A stretch of DNA of 64,000 nucleotides. Source: Phytophthora quininea (lineage: Eukaryota > Oomycota > Peronosporomycetes > Peronosporales > Peronosporaceae). The stretch is taken from positions 1-64,000 of the forward strand of contig JAAVTG010000248.1 in NCBI GenBank assembly GCA_011947345.1. Direction: 5' to 3'. Below are positions 22,691-33,541 of this stretch, piece after piece (within the stretch, counting starts at the first letter, position 1; every line of letters begins with the position of its first letter). The notes beneath the pieces are model-generated. The model searched no databases and had not been told where the DNA came from. It saw only the letters and a list, made by a program, of their open reading frames with translations. Position numbers and translations under genes: made by a program.

Positions 22691-23303
22691 GCACAGGAGA
22701 TTGAGGCGATTGCTATGCTATTTTGTTTCGAGTATTAGTTTGGATGCTTTCAACATGAGCACGATGCAATCCATTTCACTTTCACCACTATCCCAGTCTA
22801 ATCCATTTTGGTCTGACGAGTGTCAACATCAAGCTCAATGTGAGAGACCAGCAATTTGCTGCAAGTAACGCGCAGAACAAACAGATAGCGACCGGGCGCA
22901 ATCGGCTGAAAATCTAATGGAAGCATTCCGATAGCGGTTGGACGCATTACCGACTAAACAAATTCATTCAAAAACTCTCTTTCAATCCCGACGAGGAGAC
23001 AAAACACAGAGGATTTCCATTCATGCATCGGTTCTGCTGGTATCCTCAGGAGAGAGCACTCATTTAAACTGATAAAGTGCTCTCCTTAGGTTTCCGCTAC
23101 CGATCCTACATCTCGCCTAACCTACGAAATGGAGCTAGATTACTGTATCGTACTGGTTGCTTTCGTGGAAGGGTTGACGCGTTGTTGACCACCTTGGATC
23201 GTTGTTAATCAGGTCCTGCTTCCACTGCCCCAGTGTCTTGCTCATGTCGAATTCGATTTGTCCTCCCCAACTCCAACTTCTCACTTCACCCTTTCACGCC
23301 ACC
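22691..23303. other. Intergenic, SDR copy B to AKR cluster
   Basis: 613 bp without a credible gene. It holds the imperfect palindrome listed at 23046-23088 and, near 23270, a pyrimidine-rich stretch just before AKR copy 1. Confidence 0.5.
23046..23088. repeat. Imperfect palindrome
   Basis: CAGGAGAGAGCACT and AGTGCTCTCCTTAG flank a 15-base AT-rich loop. The two halves pair over about 9 perfect bases (GAGAGCACT with AGTGCTCTC) and further with small bulges. It could be a hairpin, a bound operator or the relic of a small mobile element. Confidence 0.5.
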
Positions 23304-24360
23304 ATGGGACTTTCCGCCGACAGCAGCTCTGTCAAAATGACGAACCGGTTCATGAGGGACTCGGGTCTGCTCGTGTCCAAGTTGGGACTTGGCACGTTCA
23401 TGAGCGACGAGTCCAAATACGAGGGCGGCGGATGGTGCGAGATGATGAGCCTCGCCTTCAAGCACGGCGTCAACTTCTTCGACTGCGCCGAGGCCTACGG
23501 CAGCGGCAAGGCTGAGGTGATGCTGGGCAGGGCCATCGAGAGAGGTGTCGCCGAAAGAGTGGAGTCGTGAGGACCTGGTGATCACCACCAAGCTCTTCGC
23601 AGGCACCAAGCCGAGACCCAACGCGTCCGGTGTGAACCGCAAGCACGTGATTGAAGGCCCCAAGGCCTCGCTCAGGCGTTTGGGTCTCGCCTATGCGGAC
23701 GTCAACTTCTGCCACCGGTCGGATCCGCACACCCCCATCGAGGAGACCGTGCGAGCCATGAACTTCGTGATCGAGCAAGGCTGGGCGTTCTACTGGGGCA
23801 CCAGTCGGTAGAGCTCGGCAGACATCCTCGAGGCGTGCGAGATCGCTGAGCGCTTTGGTTTGATCAGTCCAGTGGTGGAACAGCCCCAGTACAACATCCT
23901 CGAGCACTCGAGCGTCGAGTTCGACCTGGCCGGTCTGTACAAGAAGTACAAACTGGGGCTGACCACGTGGTCTCCACTCTCAATGGGCATCCTCACGGGC
24001 AAGTACAGCACCGGTAAGCCCGAAGGCTCTCGCTACGCGTCCGCCATGTTCCAGTCCGGCCACTTCGACTAAGGCTTCACTGAGGGTGTGGAGATCGCTG
24101 ATAAGCTCCAGCCGATCGCCGACGAGTTGGGCTGCTCGCTGGCGCAGATGGCCATTGCTTGGGTCGTCTCCAACGAAAACGTGTCAACGGTCCTGCTTGG
24201 TGCGAGTCGCCTGGCTCAGCTGGAGGAGACGCTGCAAGCGCTCCAGCTCGAGAGCAAGATCACGCCCGAGGTCAAGGCCAAGATCGACGTCGTCGTCAAG
24301 TTTGTGCCGAAGCTGCCTGAGCTCGACCAGTTCGCTCTGCTGCGCATCCGCTACCTGTAG
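23304..24360 (+). pseudogene. Aldo-keto reductase copy 1, decayed
   Basis: Kv-beta-like AKR fold with [37 protein letters not shown] and [20 protein letters not shown], ending LRIRYL at 24360. It is broken three ways: a frame change after about 23550 (before EWSREDLV), an in-frame TAG at 23809-23811 where intact copies read SEWLASDI, and an in-frame TAA at 24070-24072. Unlike the single-base slips elsewhere, the nonsense codons sit in a block with other substitutions, so this copy appears truly inactive. It is the first of seven AKR copies and lies 136 bp upstream of copy 2 in the same direction. Confidence 0.85.
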
Positions 24361-24429
24361 GGGCAAGCTCGTAAGAATGCATGTTGAAGCTGCACTGGTC
24401 AAGTCAACATCGTATCTTTTCAGTTCCCA

Positions 24430-24446
24430 CTCATTCTTCCTTTTGC
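24430..24446 (+). promoter_or_regulatory. Initiator-like motif of AKR copy 2
   Basis: CTCATTCTTCCTTTTGC, followed by TTCG, 50 nt upstream of the ATG at 24496. It fits the oomycete Inr pattern. Confidence 0.5.
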
Positions 24447-24495
24447 TTCGTGCAGCACAGACGCAACCAACTCCCGACGCTACCCCTCCTTCGCT

Positions 24496-25571
24496 ATGGC
24501 GCCATCAACGTCTTCGTCCACCAAGATGACCTATCGCTTTCTAGGCAACTCGGGTCTGCTGGTGTCCAAGTTCGCCCTCGGGTCTTGGATGACCTACGAC
24601 GAAAAGTTCACGGTGGAGGCCTGGTACGAGATGGTCAAGATGGCCTACGAACACGGCGTCAACTTCTTCGACACCGCCGAGATCTACGGCAACGGACAGG
24701 CTGAGGAACTACTAGGAGGGGCCATCAAGAAGGGTATCCAGGAAGGCCTTTTCAGTCGCGAGGACCTGGTGGTCTCCACCAAGGAGTTCTGGGGCTTCAA
24801 AGGGTTCGCCGGGGCTGCTGGTCCTAACGACCAAGGCAACAGCCGCAAACACATTGTGGAAGGGCTCAAGAACTCGCTCAAGAGACTCGATCTCGAGTAT
24901 GTGGACGTGGTCTTCTCGCACCGCCCAGACGTGCACACTCCCATTGAGGAGACGGTGAGAGCCATGAACTTTGTGATTGAGAAGGGTTGGGCCTTCTACT
25001 GGGGCACTAGCGAGTGGCTTGCGTCAGAGATCCGAGAGGCCTGTGAAATTGCCGATCATCTTGGATTGATCCGCCCCATTGTGGAGCAGTCCCAGTACAA
25101 CATCTTGGTCCGAAACAAAGTGGAGTACGAGTTCGTGGACTTGTACGAGAAGTACAAGCTGGGGCTCACGACCTGGTCGCCGTTAGCGTTCGGCACATTG
25201 ACCGGCAAGTACAGCGCTGGCAAACCCGACGGATCGAGATACGCGTCACCGATGTTCCAGAAGGATAGCCCGTTTGCCAAGGGGTTTGAAGAGCGCGTGG
25301 AGAAGGCGGATAAGCTCAAACCGATCGCCGAGGAGGTCGGCTGCTCTCTGGCACAGTTGGCGCTTGCGTGGGCAGTCTCGAACGAGAACGTCTCCACCGT
25401 GCTGCTCGGTGCCAGTCGCCTGTCCCAACTCGAAGAAAATCTCAAGGCCTTGGAGTTCGTGGACAAGATCACCCCCAAGGTAAAGGCCAAGATCAACGCT
25501 GTTGCTCCACTCGTACCGTTTGTTTCCGAGCCGGATCAATGGTCAACCAGGTCCGTGAACGCCACCTGTAG
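24496..25571 (+). CDS. Aldo-keto reductase copy 2 (Kv-beta-like), one slip near the 3' end
   Basis: NADPH-dependent oxidoreductase of the AKR superfamily, closest to the potassium-channel beta-subunit type. The catalytic tetrad reads Asp59 (FFDTAEIYG), Tyr64, Lys96 (VSTKEFWG) and His141 (VFSHRPD). The cofactor-binding end VLLGASRLSQLEENL is intact. As written the frame runs to 25626, but the last family residues are out of frame: at CAATGG (about 25540) one missing A would give DQMVNQVRERHL and the family stop TAG at 25569-25571, which I take as the true end. His at the fourth tetrad position is typical of catalytic AKRs, whereas animal Kv-beta has Asn. Substrate unknown. Confidence 0.85.
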
Positions 25572-25755
25572 GAATCGATTGCTACGAGAAGCTCGTCACA
25601 TGCATATTGGTCAAAGGCCGATTTAGGAACCCCACCGACGTTTGGCGAAAGATTAACAGTTGGCATGCATGCGTTGGTGTTTTATGGACGAGGTCTTTGG
25701 CGGTCTACTTGCAGTAGCTGCAGCTTTGATCCCGCTAAGGATCGATGGGTGGCAT

Positions 25756-26820
25756 TTACAGGTGGCGCTTGCGCAGATACGCCAGTGAGTTCATCTCAGG
25801 AACTACCGGGACGGCGGTGTAAATGGCGTTGATCTTCGCCTTCAGCTCTGGGGTAATTTTCTCCACGAACTCGATCGCCTTCAGGTTATCTTCGAGCTGT
25901 TCAGGACGACTGGCGCCGATGAGGACCGTCGACGCGTGCTCATTCGAAACACACCACGCGAGGGAGAGCTGGGGCAAGGAGCACCCGATTTCGTCGGCAA
26001 TGGGATTGAGCTTGTCGGCAATCTCCACACGCTCATCAAAAGTCGGCACCAACGCACGAGTCGCGAAAGCAGGCTTGGTGAAACGTGATCCATCCGGGCG
26101 ACCAGCAGAGTATTTGCCAGTCAAAGTGCCGTAGGCCAGTGGGGAGAACGTGGTGAGGCCCAACTTGTACTTCTTATACAAGTCGATGAACTCGTACTCC
26201 ACCTTGATCCGCGTGAAAACGTTGTATTGGGACTGCTCCACTATGGGACGGATCAAACCGAGTCGATCCGCGATTTCACAAGCCTCACGGATGTCCGAGG
26301 CGAGCCACTCGCTGGTCCCCCAGTAGAAGGCCCAGCCTTGATCAATTACGAAATTCATGGCGCGGACGGTCTCCTCGATCGGGGCGTACGGCTCCGGTCG
26401 ATGACAAAAGACGACGTCCACGTAGTCGAGCTGCATGCGCTTGAGGGAGGCCTTCATGCCTTCCACAATGTGCTTGCGACTAAGCCCTTGGTCGTTCGGG
26501 CCGGATTCGGTGAAGCCCTTGTAGCCGCAGAAGAGTTTGGTGGTCACGACCAGATCTTCGCGACTCCAGACACCTTCCTTGATACCTTTGTTAATGGCAC
26601 CGCCCATGTTCTCTTCAGCTTGGCCGTTGCCGTAAATCTCTGCGCAATCGAAGAAGTTGACGCCGCGGTTGAAAGCCGTTGTCATCATCGTGTACCAGGC
26701 GTCGACAGTCAGGTGGTCTTCACGGTACATCCAGCTGCCGACGCCGAGCTTGGACACGAGGAGACCAGAGTCGCCGAGGAATCGGTACGTCATCTTGGCA
26801 GTGGAAGCAGCCGGGGCCAT
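25756..26820 (-). CDS. Aldo-keto reductase copy 3 (Kv-beta-like), intact
   Basis: 354 residues without introns or breaks. Asp58 (NFFDCAEIYGNG), Tyr63, Lys95 (VVTTKLFCG) and His140 (VVFCHRPEP) form the AKR tetrad; the phosphate-binding loop VLIGASRPEQLEDNL is near the C-terminus, which ends LRKRHL. It runs against copies 2 and 4, so it is divergent from copy 4 with a 517-bp shared upstream region. Family knowledge: such proteins reduce aldehydes or ketones with NADPH, and some bind ion channels. Nothing here indicates which. The copy order suggests local duplication with inversions. Confidence 0.93.
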   Translation of the reverse strand: MAPAASTAKMTYRFLGDSGLLVSKLGVGSWMYREDHLTVDAWYTMMTTAFNRGVNFFDCAEIYGNGQAEENMGGAINKGIKEGVWSREDLVVTTKLFCGYKGFTESGPNDQGLSRKHIVEGMKASLKRMQLDYVDVVFCHRPEPYAPIEETVRAMNFVIDQGWAFYWGTSEWLASDIREACEIADRLGLIRPIVEQSQYNVFTRIKVEYEFIDLYKKYKLGLTTFSPLAYGTLTGKYSAGRPDGSRFTKPAFATRALVPTFDERVEIADKLNPIADEIGCSLPQLSLAWCVSNEHASTVLIGASRPEQLEDNLKAIEFVEKITPELKAKINAIYTAVPVVPEMNSLAYLRKRHL

Positions 26821-26861
26821 GGTAGGAGCGCTTGAGTTGAGATGGTTGTTCTTGGCACGCA

Positions 26862-26877
26862 GAGTTTGAGAATGAGC
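26862..26877 (-). promoter_or_regulatory. Initiator-like motif of AKR copy 3
   Basis: Reads GCTCATTCTCAAACTC on the minus strand, 42-57 nt upstream of the ATG. It is close to the GCTCATTYYNCAWTTT consensus, with a following TGCG. Confidence 0.55.
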
Positions 26878-27283
26878 ACAAGATATACCAGCGCCCTCGA
26901 CGAGATTATCCAGATGAGTCGATTACTTCAGATGTCGGAGACACCGCAATCGAACGCGCTGGATCATCTTCGTGCTGAGCGGGGGGCTATAGTCTAAACC
27001 AGTAGCCTATACAAAGCGGATCGATGTTGCACACTTTCAATCGCCGAGCGATAGATATTTTGAGCGTCTACAAGCATGAGGCTTGTTGTGCCTGACAGCA
27101 CGAAGAATTCTTATGGCCACACCAGACAAGTCCTAAATGATGCGTGTGGTGGTGGTCGAAGCAAATCTTACCCGCACGTTCAACGTGCTTGTCAATCCCA
27201 AGCGATTATGCGTGCACCAAGTTGACAACGACCACAACGCACGAGTTTTCCAAAACACGGTAGCTGCTGGTATCGAGACCTTC
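26878..27283. other. Divergent promoter region, AKR copies 3 and 4
   Basis: About 0.4 kb between two opposed initiator-like motifs. No coding pattern; it presumably holds control sites for both genes, but none is recognisable. Confidence 0.5.
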
Positions 27284-27300
27284 GTCATTTTTCAACTTGC
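27284..27300 (+). promoter_or_regulatory. Initiator-like motif of AKR copy 4
   Basis: GTCATTTTTCAACTTGC followed by TTCG, 37 nt before the ATG at 27338. It agrees with the Inr pattern at TCATTTTTCAA. Confidence 0.5.
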
Positions 27301-27337
27301 TTCGACAGCCACAAGCACCAAGACACTTTGAACGACA

Positions 27338-28411
27338 ATGGTTCCTGCTGCTACCACCGCCAAGATGACCTACCGCTTCCTGGGCGACTCAGGTCTCCTC
27401 GTTTCCAAGCTCGCGTTGGGCTCCTGGATGTACGCCGACCAAAGCCACACCGTCGACGCCTGGTACCAGATGATGCTCACCGCATTCAAGCAGGGCGTCA
27501 ACTTCTTCGACTCGGCCGAGAACTACGCACTGGGCCAAGCCGACGAACTCATGGGCGGAGCCATCGCCAAGGGCATCCAGGAAGGCGTTTGGAGTCGCGA
27601 AGATTTGGTTGTGACCGCCAAACTCTTCAGCGGCATCAAGGGGTTCAACGTCGGCAGCCCCAACAGTCAGGGACTCAACCGGAAGCACCTCATCGAAGGT
27701 GCGCAGGCGTCGCTGAAGCGATTGGGGTTGGAGTACGTCGACGTCATCTTCTGCCACCACCCAGAGGCCTTCACCCCCATCGAGGAGACGGTCCGCGCCA
27801 TGAACTACATCATCGACCAAGGCTGGGCCTTCTACTGGGGCACCAGCAACTGGTCGGTTAGCGCAACGCTGGAGGCCTGTGAGATCGCCGATCGTCTCGG
27901 TTTGATCCGCCCCATCGTGGAGCAGTCGCTGTACAACATTTTATCGCGCGACCGCATCGAGTACGACTTCGCTCCGCTGTACAGCAAGTACAGGTTCGGC
28001 GTCACGGCGTGGTCGCCGTTGGGATTCGGAACTCTGAGCGGCAAGTACAGCGTCGACAACATCCCGGACGGGTCTCGCATGGCGAACCCTGCCATGCAGA
28101 AGGGAATGTTCGGCGGCAAAGCGTTCGCTGAGAACGTGGCCAAGGCTGACAAGCTCAAGCTCATCGCGGCAAAGTTGGGCTGCTCACTGCCGCAGCTGTC
28201 GCTGGCCTGGTGCGTCGCCAACGAGCACGTGTCGACGGTGATTGTCGGAGCCAGCAGACAGTCGCAACTGGAGGAGAACCTCAAGGCCATCGAGTTCGTC
28301 GACAAGATCACCCCAGAGGTCAAGGCGGAGATCGACGAGATCGTGCAGTATGTGCCGTACTCGAACCCGTTCGTGGACCCGCTGCAGAACATCCGTGCGC
28401 GCCATCTGTAG
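27338..28411 (+). CDS. Aldo-keto reductase copy 4 (Kv-beta-like), intact
   Basis: 357 residues, single exon. Tetrad Asp58 (NFFDSAENYALG), Tyr63, Lys95 (VVTAKLFSG), His140 (VIFCHHPEAFTPIEETV). C-terminal cofactor segment VIVGASRQSQLEENL and end IRARHL. It differs from copies 3 and 5 at many sites (DRIEYDFAPLYSKYRFG, VDNIPDGSRM), so it is the most diverged intact copy and not a recent duplicate. A CHH rather than CHR after the catalytic His may affect cofactor or substrate contacts. The next gene on this strand is a thioesterase. Confidence 0.93.
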   Translation: MVPAATTAKMTYRFLGDSGLLVSKLALGSWMYADQSHTVDAWYQMMLTAFKQGVNFFDSAENYALGQADELMGGAIAKGIQEGVWSREDLVVTAKLFSGIKGFNVGSPNSQGLNRKHLIEGAQASLKRLGLEYVDVIFCHHPEAFTPIEETVRAMNYIIDQGWAFYWGTSNWSVSATLEACEIADRLGLIRPIVEQSLYNILSRDRIEYDFAPLYSKYRFGVTAWSPLGFGTLSGKYSVDNIPDGSRMANPAMQKGMFGGKAFAENVAKADKLKLIAAKLGCSLPQLSLAWCVANEHVSTVIVGASRQSQLEENLKAIEFVDKITPEVKAEIDEIVQYVPYSNPFVDPLQNIRARHL

Positions 28412-28493
28412 GTGGTCGAGTGCTGTTGCGGTTGAAACGAATGAGCTTTGCGTTAGTCTTGATGACCAAAATATCACCATACGGCTTGGTTAG

Positions 28494-29643
<1,150 letters not shown>

Positions 29644-29907
29644 GTTGTCGAGATGTAAAAGGCGCCGAGTTCGTTTGCATCAACGATAGAGTGATAACGT
29701 CACGCGTAATGGAGCGATTGCATCATACTTCAGCTTGCATTTGCTTTCACTATGCCCCCAAACTCCTGAGAGTCTCAGCCTGGGACGAAGAGCTGAGTCA
29801 ATTCCGCCAGTTCTGTCGAAACGATGGGGTCGCCAGTGCACGCACTTCTCCATTTGCTTTGCATTGCGCTCCTGCTCGACCTTTCAAGCAGCTCCAGCCC
29901 CGTGACA

Positions 29908-30748
29908 ATGACCGTCGACAAGCAAAACACCGTCGTCATCTCGGGCGAAACCCCACGGCAGTGGTGAGTCTACATTGCGATCGTCCACATCCGGAATCTA
30001 ACAGAGCCCTACTAGGTCTTCTTCCTGCACGGCCTGGGAGATTCAGCGCACGGTTGGGCCGACGTGATGAAGTCCATCGCGAAGGATATGCCCCACGTCA
30101 AGTTCGTGCTCCCTACAGCTGCCCCTCGACCAGTGACCATCGCCAACGGTCGAAGCATTCCCGCGTGGGTAAGATGTCTTTATACATTTTGCTTTGACGA
30201 CGAGTAACTTTTTCTTGCGATTGTAATTGCAGTACGACATCGAGGCATTCGTGGGTGGAGCTGGATACGCCGAAGGCATCGACCTAACGAGAGACATCAT
30301 CATGTCGATGATCGCCCAGGAGGTTGAGAACGGAATTCCTCGGTCGCGCATCGTCCTCGGCGGCTTCAGTCAGGGCGGTGCGGTCTCGTACTTTACTGGT
30401 TTCCAGACGAAGCAGCCCATCGGAGGCGTCATGGTACTCTCGTCCTTCATCCCGCGAGAAAAGGTGAGTGTCAATGGAATTCGGTAGACCAGCAGAAATA
30501 CTGACGTTGGCGAGTAGGAATTTATGTTTGCGCCAGAGACGGCGAATGTGCCGCTGCTCATTTGCCACGGCGACGCGGACTCGCGAGCTCGCTATGAGTG
30601 GGCGCAGCAGTCGAAGCAGCGGTTGGCGGGGGCTGGCGTCAAGGACATTGAGTTCAAAACGTACCCTCGCATGGATCACACTTCATGCCCGCAAGAGATC
30701 GACGACATCAAAGCCTGGCTGAGTCGCGTGCTGCCTGCAACGCCTTAA
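29908..30748 (+). CDS. Acyl-protein thioesterase / lysophospholipase, copy B
   Basis: Same family as copy A. Four exons: 29908-29963, 30016-30168, 30233-30463, 30518-30748. Segments: VFFLHGLGDSAHGWADVM, AWYDIEAF-type substrate loop with an insertion (VGGAGYAEGIDL), GGFSQGGAVSYFTG with the nucleophile Ser, CHGDADSRARYEW with Asp, and YPRMDHTSCPQEID with His, so the triad is complete. Exon 1 has one slip in the C run 29951-29954; an added C gives GETPTAV joined to VFFLHG. The exon layout differs from copy A, so one of them has gained or lost introns. It ends 219 bp before AKR copy 5. Confidence 0.87.
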
Positions 30749-30907
30749 AGTGACTAACGATCCGATAGTCTTAGCATTTTAAGGATCACTGCGACGATGA
30801 ATAAATTCTCCTCGTGCGGTCGATTATGCAGGCTGCACGATTACTTTAGATGCCCATCAACTGCTGGTTTACTTGAGATACCTCGCTATTCTGTCCTTGT
30901 TTCATTC

Positions 30908-30922
30908 CTCATTCTCGATTTC
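30908..30922 (+). promoter_or_regulatory. Initiator-like motif of AKR copy 5
   Basis: CTCATTCTCGATTTC, then ACTTCG, 44 nt before the ATG at 30967. One of the best matches to the oomycete initiator in this window. Confidence 0.55.
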
Positions 30923-30966
30923 ACTTCGTTCCAAGCAGTTCAACTCCCCGTCCACCTCTCATCGGA

Positions 30967-32031
30967 ATGCTGTCTCCTTCTGCAACCGCCAGCATGACGT
31001 ACCGCTTTCTCGGAGACTCGGGTCTCCTTGTCTCGAAACTTGCACTCGGGTCATGGATGTTTCAAGACGAATCGCACACTGTCGACGCCTGGTACGAGAT
31101 GATGAAGACTGCGTTCGAGAACGGGGTCAACTTCTTCGATAACTCCGAGTCGTACGGCAACGGCAAAGCAGAGATGCTTATGGGCGGTGCAATCAGGAAA
31201 GGCATTGACGACGGTGTTTGGTGTCGCGAAGATCTGGTCGTCACGACCAAGCTATTCCTCGGGTGCAAGGGATACCTGGTGTGCGGCCCTAATGAGCAAG
31301 GAATTGGTCGCAAACACATTGTGGAAGGCATGAAGGCCTCCCTCAAGCGCATGCAGCTCGATTACGTGGATGTCATCTTTTGCCATCGACCGGAGCCGTA
31401 CACCCCGATCGAGGAGACCGTCCGCGCCATGAATTTCGTAATTGATCAAGGCTGGGCCTTCTACTGGGGGACCAGCCAGTGGCTCGCCTCGGACATCCGC
31501 GAGGCGTGTGAGGTTGCCGACCGTCTCGGTTTGATCCGCCCCATCGTGGAGCAGCCCCAGTACAACATCTTCACGCGTGACAAGGTCGAGTACGAGTACG
31601 TCGACCTGTACGAGAAGTACAAGCTGGGGCTCACCACTTGGGCTCCCCTGGCGTACGGCACTCTGTCCGGGAAATACAGCGGCGGCGTTCCTGATGGTTC
31701 GCGCTTTTCGGTTAGTGCATTCGCAGCTCGGCAACTAGTTCCCAGCTTCAGCGACCGTATCGCTATAGCGGATAAGCTGAAGCCGATTGCGACCGAATTG
31801 GGCTGCACCCTCCCGCAGCTGGCTACGGCTTGGTGCATTGCGAACAAAAAGGTGTCAACCGTGCTGATTGGAGCGAGTCGACCGGAGCAGCTCAAAGAGA
31901 ATCTGAAGGCGATCGAGTTCGTGGAGGAAATGACACCGGAGGTGAAGACGAAGATCGACAGCATCGCCAACTTCAAGCCGTCAGTGCCTGAGCTGGACGT
32001 GCTAGCAAAAATTCGTGGACGGCACCTGTAG
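30967..32031 (+). CDS. Aldo-keto reductase copy 5 (Kv-beta-like), intact
   Basis: 354 residues, single exon. Tetrad Asp58 (NFFDNSESYGNG), Tyr63, Lys95 (VVTTKLFLG), His140 (VIFCHRPEPYTPIEE). It shares long stretches with copy 3 ([34 protein letters not shown]), so the two are probably the closest pair although they lie in opposite directions about 5 kb apart. The C-terminus is VLIGASRPEQLKENL then IRGRHL. The substrate-loop residues around RFSVSAFAARQLVPSF are specific to this copy. Confidence 0.93.
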   Translation: MLSPSATASMTYRFLGDSGLLVSKLALGSWMFQDESHTVDAWYEMMKTAFENGVNFFDNSESYGNGKAEMLMGGAIRKGIDDGVWCREDLVVTTKLFLGCKGYLVCGPNEQGIGRKHIVEGMKASLKRMQLDYVDVIFCHRPEPYTPIEETVRAMNFVIDQGWAFYWGTSQWLASDIREACEVADRLGLIRPIVEQPQYNIFTRDKVEYEYVDLYEKYKLGLTTWAPLAYGTLSGKYSGGVPDGSRFSVSAFAARQLVPSFSDRIAIADKLKPIATELGCTLPQLATAWCIANKKVSTVLIGASRPEQLKENLKAIEFVEEMTPEVKTKIDSIANFKPSVPELDVLAKIRGRHL

Positions 32032-32166
32032 ATGTTAAATCTGCAGCAAACGTTGCAATTGATGAATACTTAGTATGATTTTTGTTGCACCAAGAAAATC
32101 ACGCTTTGCGTTGTGTATCTGCGTAACCTTAGAAGCTACCGGTAGCCGTTATCATGCTGCTTTCGA

Positions 32167-33225
32167 CTACAAAAACCTCCCACGCAGCGTAGCTAGGGCA
32201 TCTTGTTGAGGCAGCGAAGGAACGAAGTTGACGATGGCATCGATCTTCGCCTTCACCTCCGGTGTCACCTTTTCCACAATCGCCAACGCCTTCAGGTTTT
32301 CTTCAAGTTGCTCTGGGCGACTCGCACCAACCAGCACAGTCGACACGTTTTCATTCGAAAGGCACCAGGCGAGAGCGAGCTGCGGGAGCGTGCACTTCAG
32401 CTCGGCAGCAATCAGCTTGAGCTGGTCGGCCATCGCCACGCGCTCCTCAAACGTGGGGACCAGAGCGATGTCCTTGAACATGGGGGTCGTGAAGCGGGAT
32501 TCGGCGGGACGACCAGCGCTGTATTTCCCCGACAGCACACCGTACGACAGCGGCGACCACGTCGTGAGTCCCAACTTGTACTTCTCGTACAAGTCGATGA
32601 ACTCGTAGTCGACTTTATTGCGGTCAAAGATGCTGTACTGCGACTGCTCCGCGACAGGGCGGATCAAACCGAGACGGTCCGCAACTTCACAGGCCTCTCG
32701 AATATCCGACGCGAGCCACTCGCTCGTTCCCCAGTAGTGAGCCCAGCCCTGGTTGATGACAAAGTTCATGGCGCGGACAGTCTCCTCGATCGGAGTGTAC
32801 AGCTCTGAACGATGACAGAAGACCACGTCCACGTTGTCCAGCTGAAGGCGACGCAGCGACGCTTTCAGTCCTTCTACAATATGTTTGCGGCTTAGACCCT
32901 GGTCGTTCGGACCAGCCCCATAAAGCCTTTGGTGCCGGCGAAAATCTTGGTAGTCACCACCAAATCTTCGCGGCTCCAGACTCCTTCGTCGATGCCTCGC
33001 TTGATCGCGTAGCCGGTGAGCTGCTCCGAGTGACCTTCAGAATAGTTCTCGGCATTGTCGAAGAAGTTGATGCCGTGCTTGAACGCCGTGGTCATCATCT
33101 TGTACCAGTTCTCAGCCGTGTATCTCGCCTCGCTGGTATCGTAGAACATCCAGGCGCCGAGAGAGCTTGGAAACGAGAAGACCCGAGTTTCCGAGGAATC
33201 GGTATGTCATCTTGGTGTCAGTCAT
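32167..33225 (-). CDS. Aldo-keto reductase copy 6, frame-broken
   Basis: Starts MTDTKMTYRFLGNSGLLVSK at 33225 and ends LRGRFL at 32167. Tetrad positions read NFFDNAENYSEG (Asp, Tyr), VVTTKIFAG (Lys) and VVFCHRSEL (His). The frame breaks after LLVSKLS (about 33170, one extra or two missing bases) and at the G run near 32920, where one missing G separates GFMG from the GPNDQGLSRKHIVE segment. There are no nonsense codons beyond the slips, so it may be an intact gene with sequence errors. It is divergent from copy 7, 316 bp away. Confidence 0.7.
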
Positions 33226-33242
33226 AATAGTGGTGGAAGTGA

Positions 33243-33259
33243 GCAGATTGGAGAATGAG
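33243..33259 (-). promoter_or_regulatory. Initiator-like motif of AKR copy 6
   Basis: CTCATTCTCCAATCTGC on the minus strand, 18-34 nt before the ATG. Same pattern as copies 3 and 5. Confidence 0.5.
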
Positions 33260-33541
33260 TTGCTGACCAAAATGTGCTGCACTTGTGCGAGTGCTGCCCC
33301 ACAATCAATGCCGATTGTGCGCCATCGGTCCCCGTCAACACATGTGACATCGACCATACTCGTGTCTATCGCGTACCCGAAAGAAGCAAACATCGCTAGA
33401 ACCCCCATGGCTGTAGCGCTGCCACACAATTTGTGTGATTGTGGGGCAACCACTTCATCGACCTCGCTGGAGATTGCCACTCACCCCATTTCCCATTCGT
33501 CTGATTCCTAAACAAGCGCCGCATCACTTCCGTATAACATC

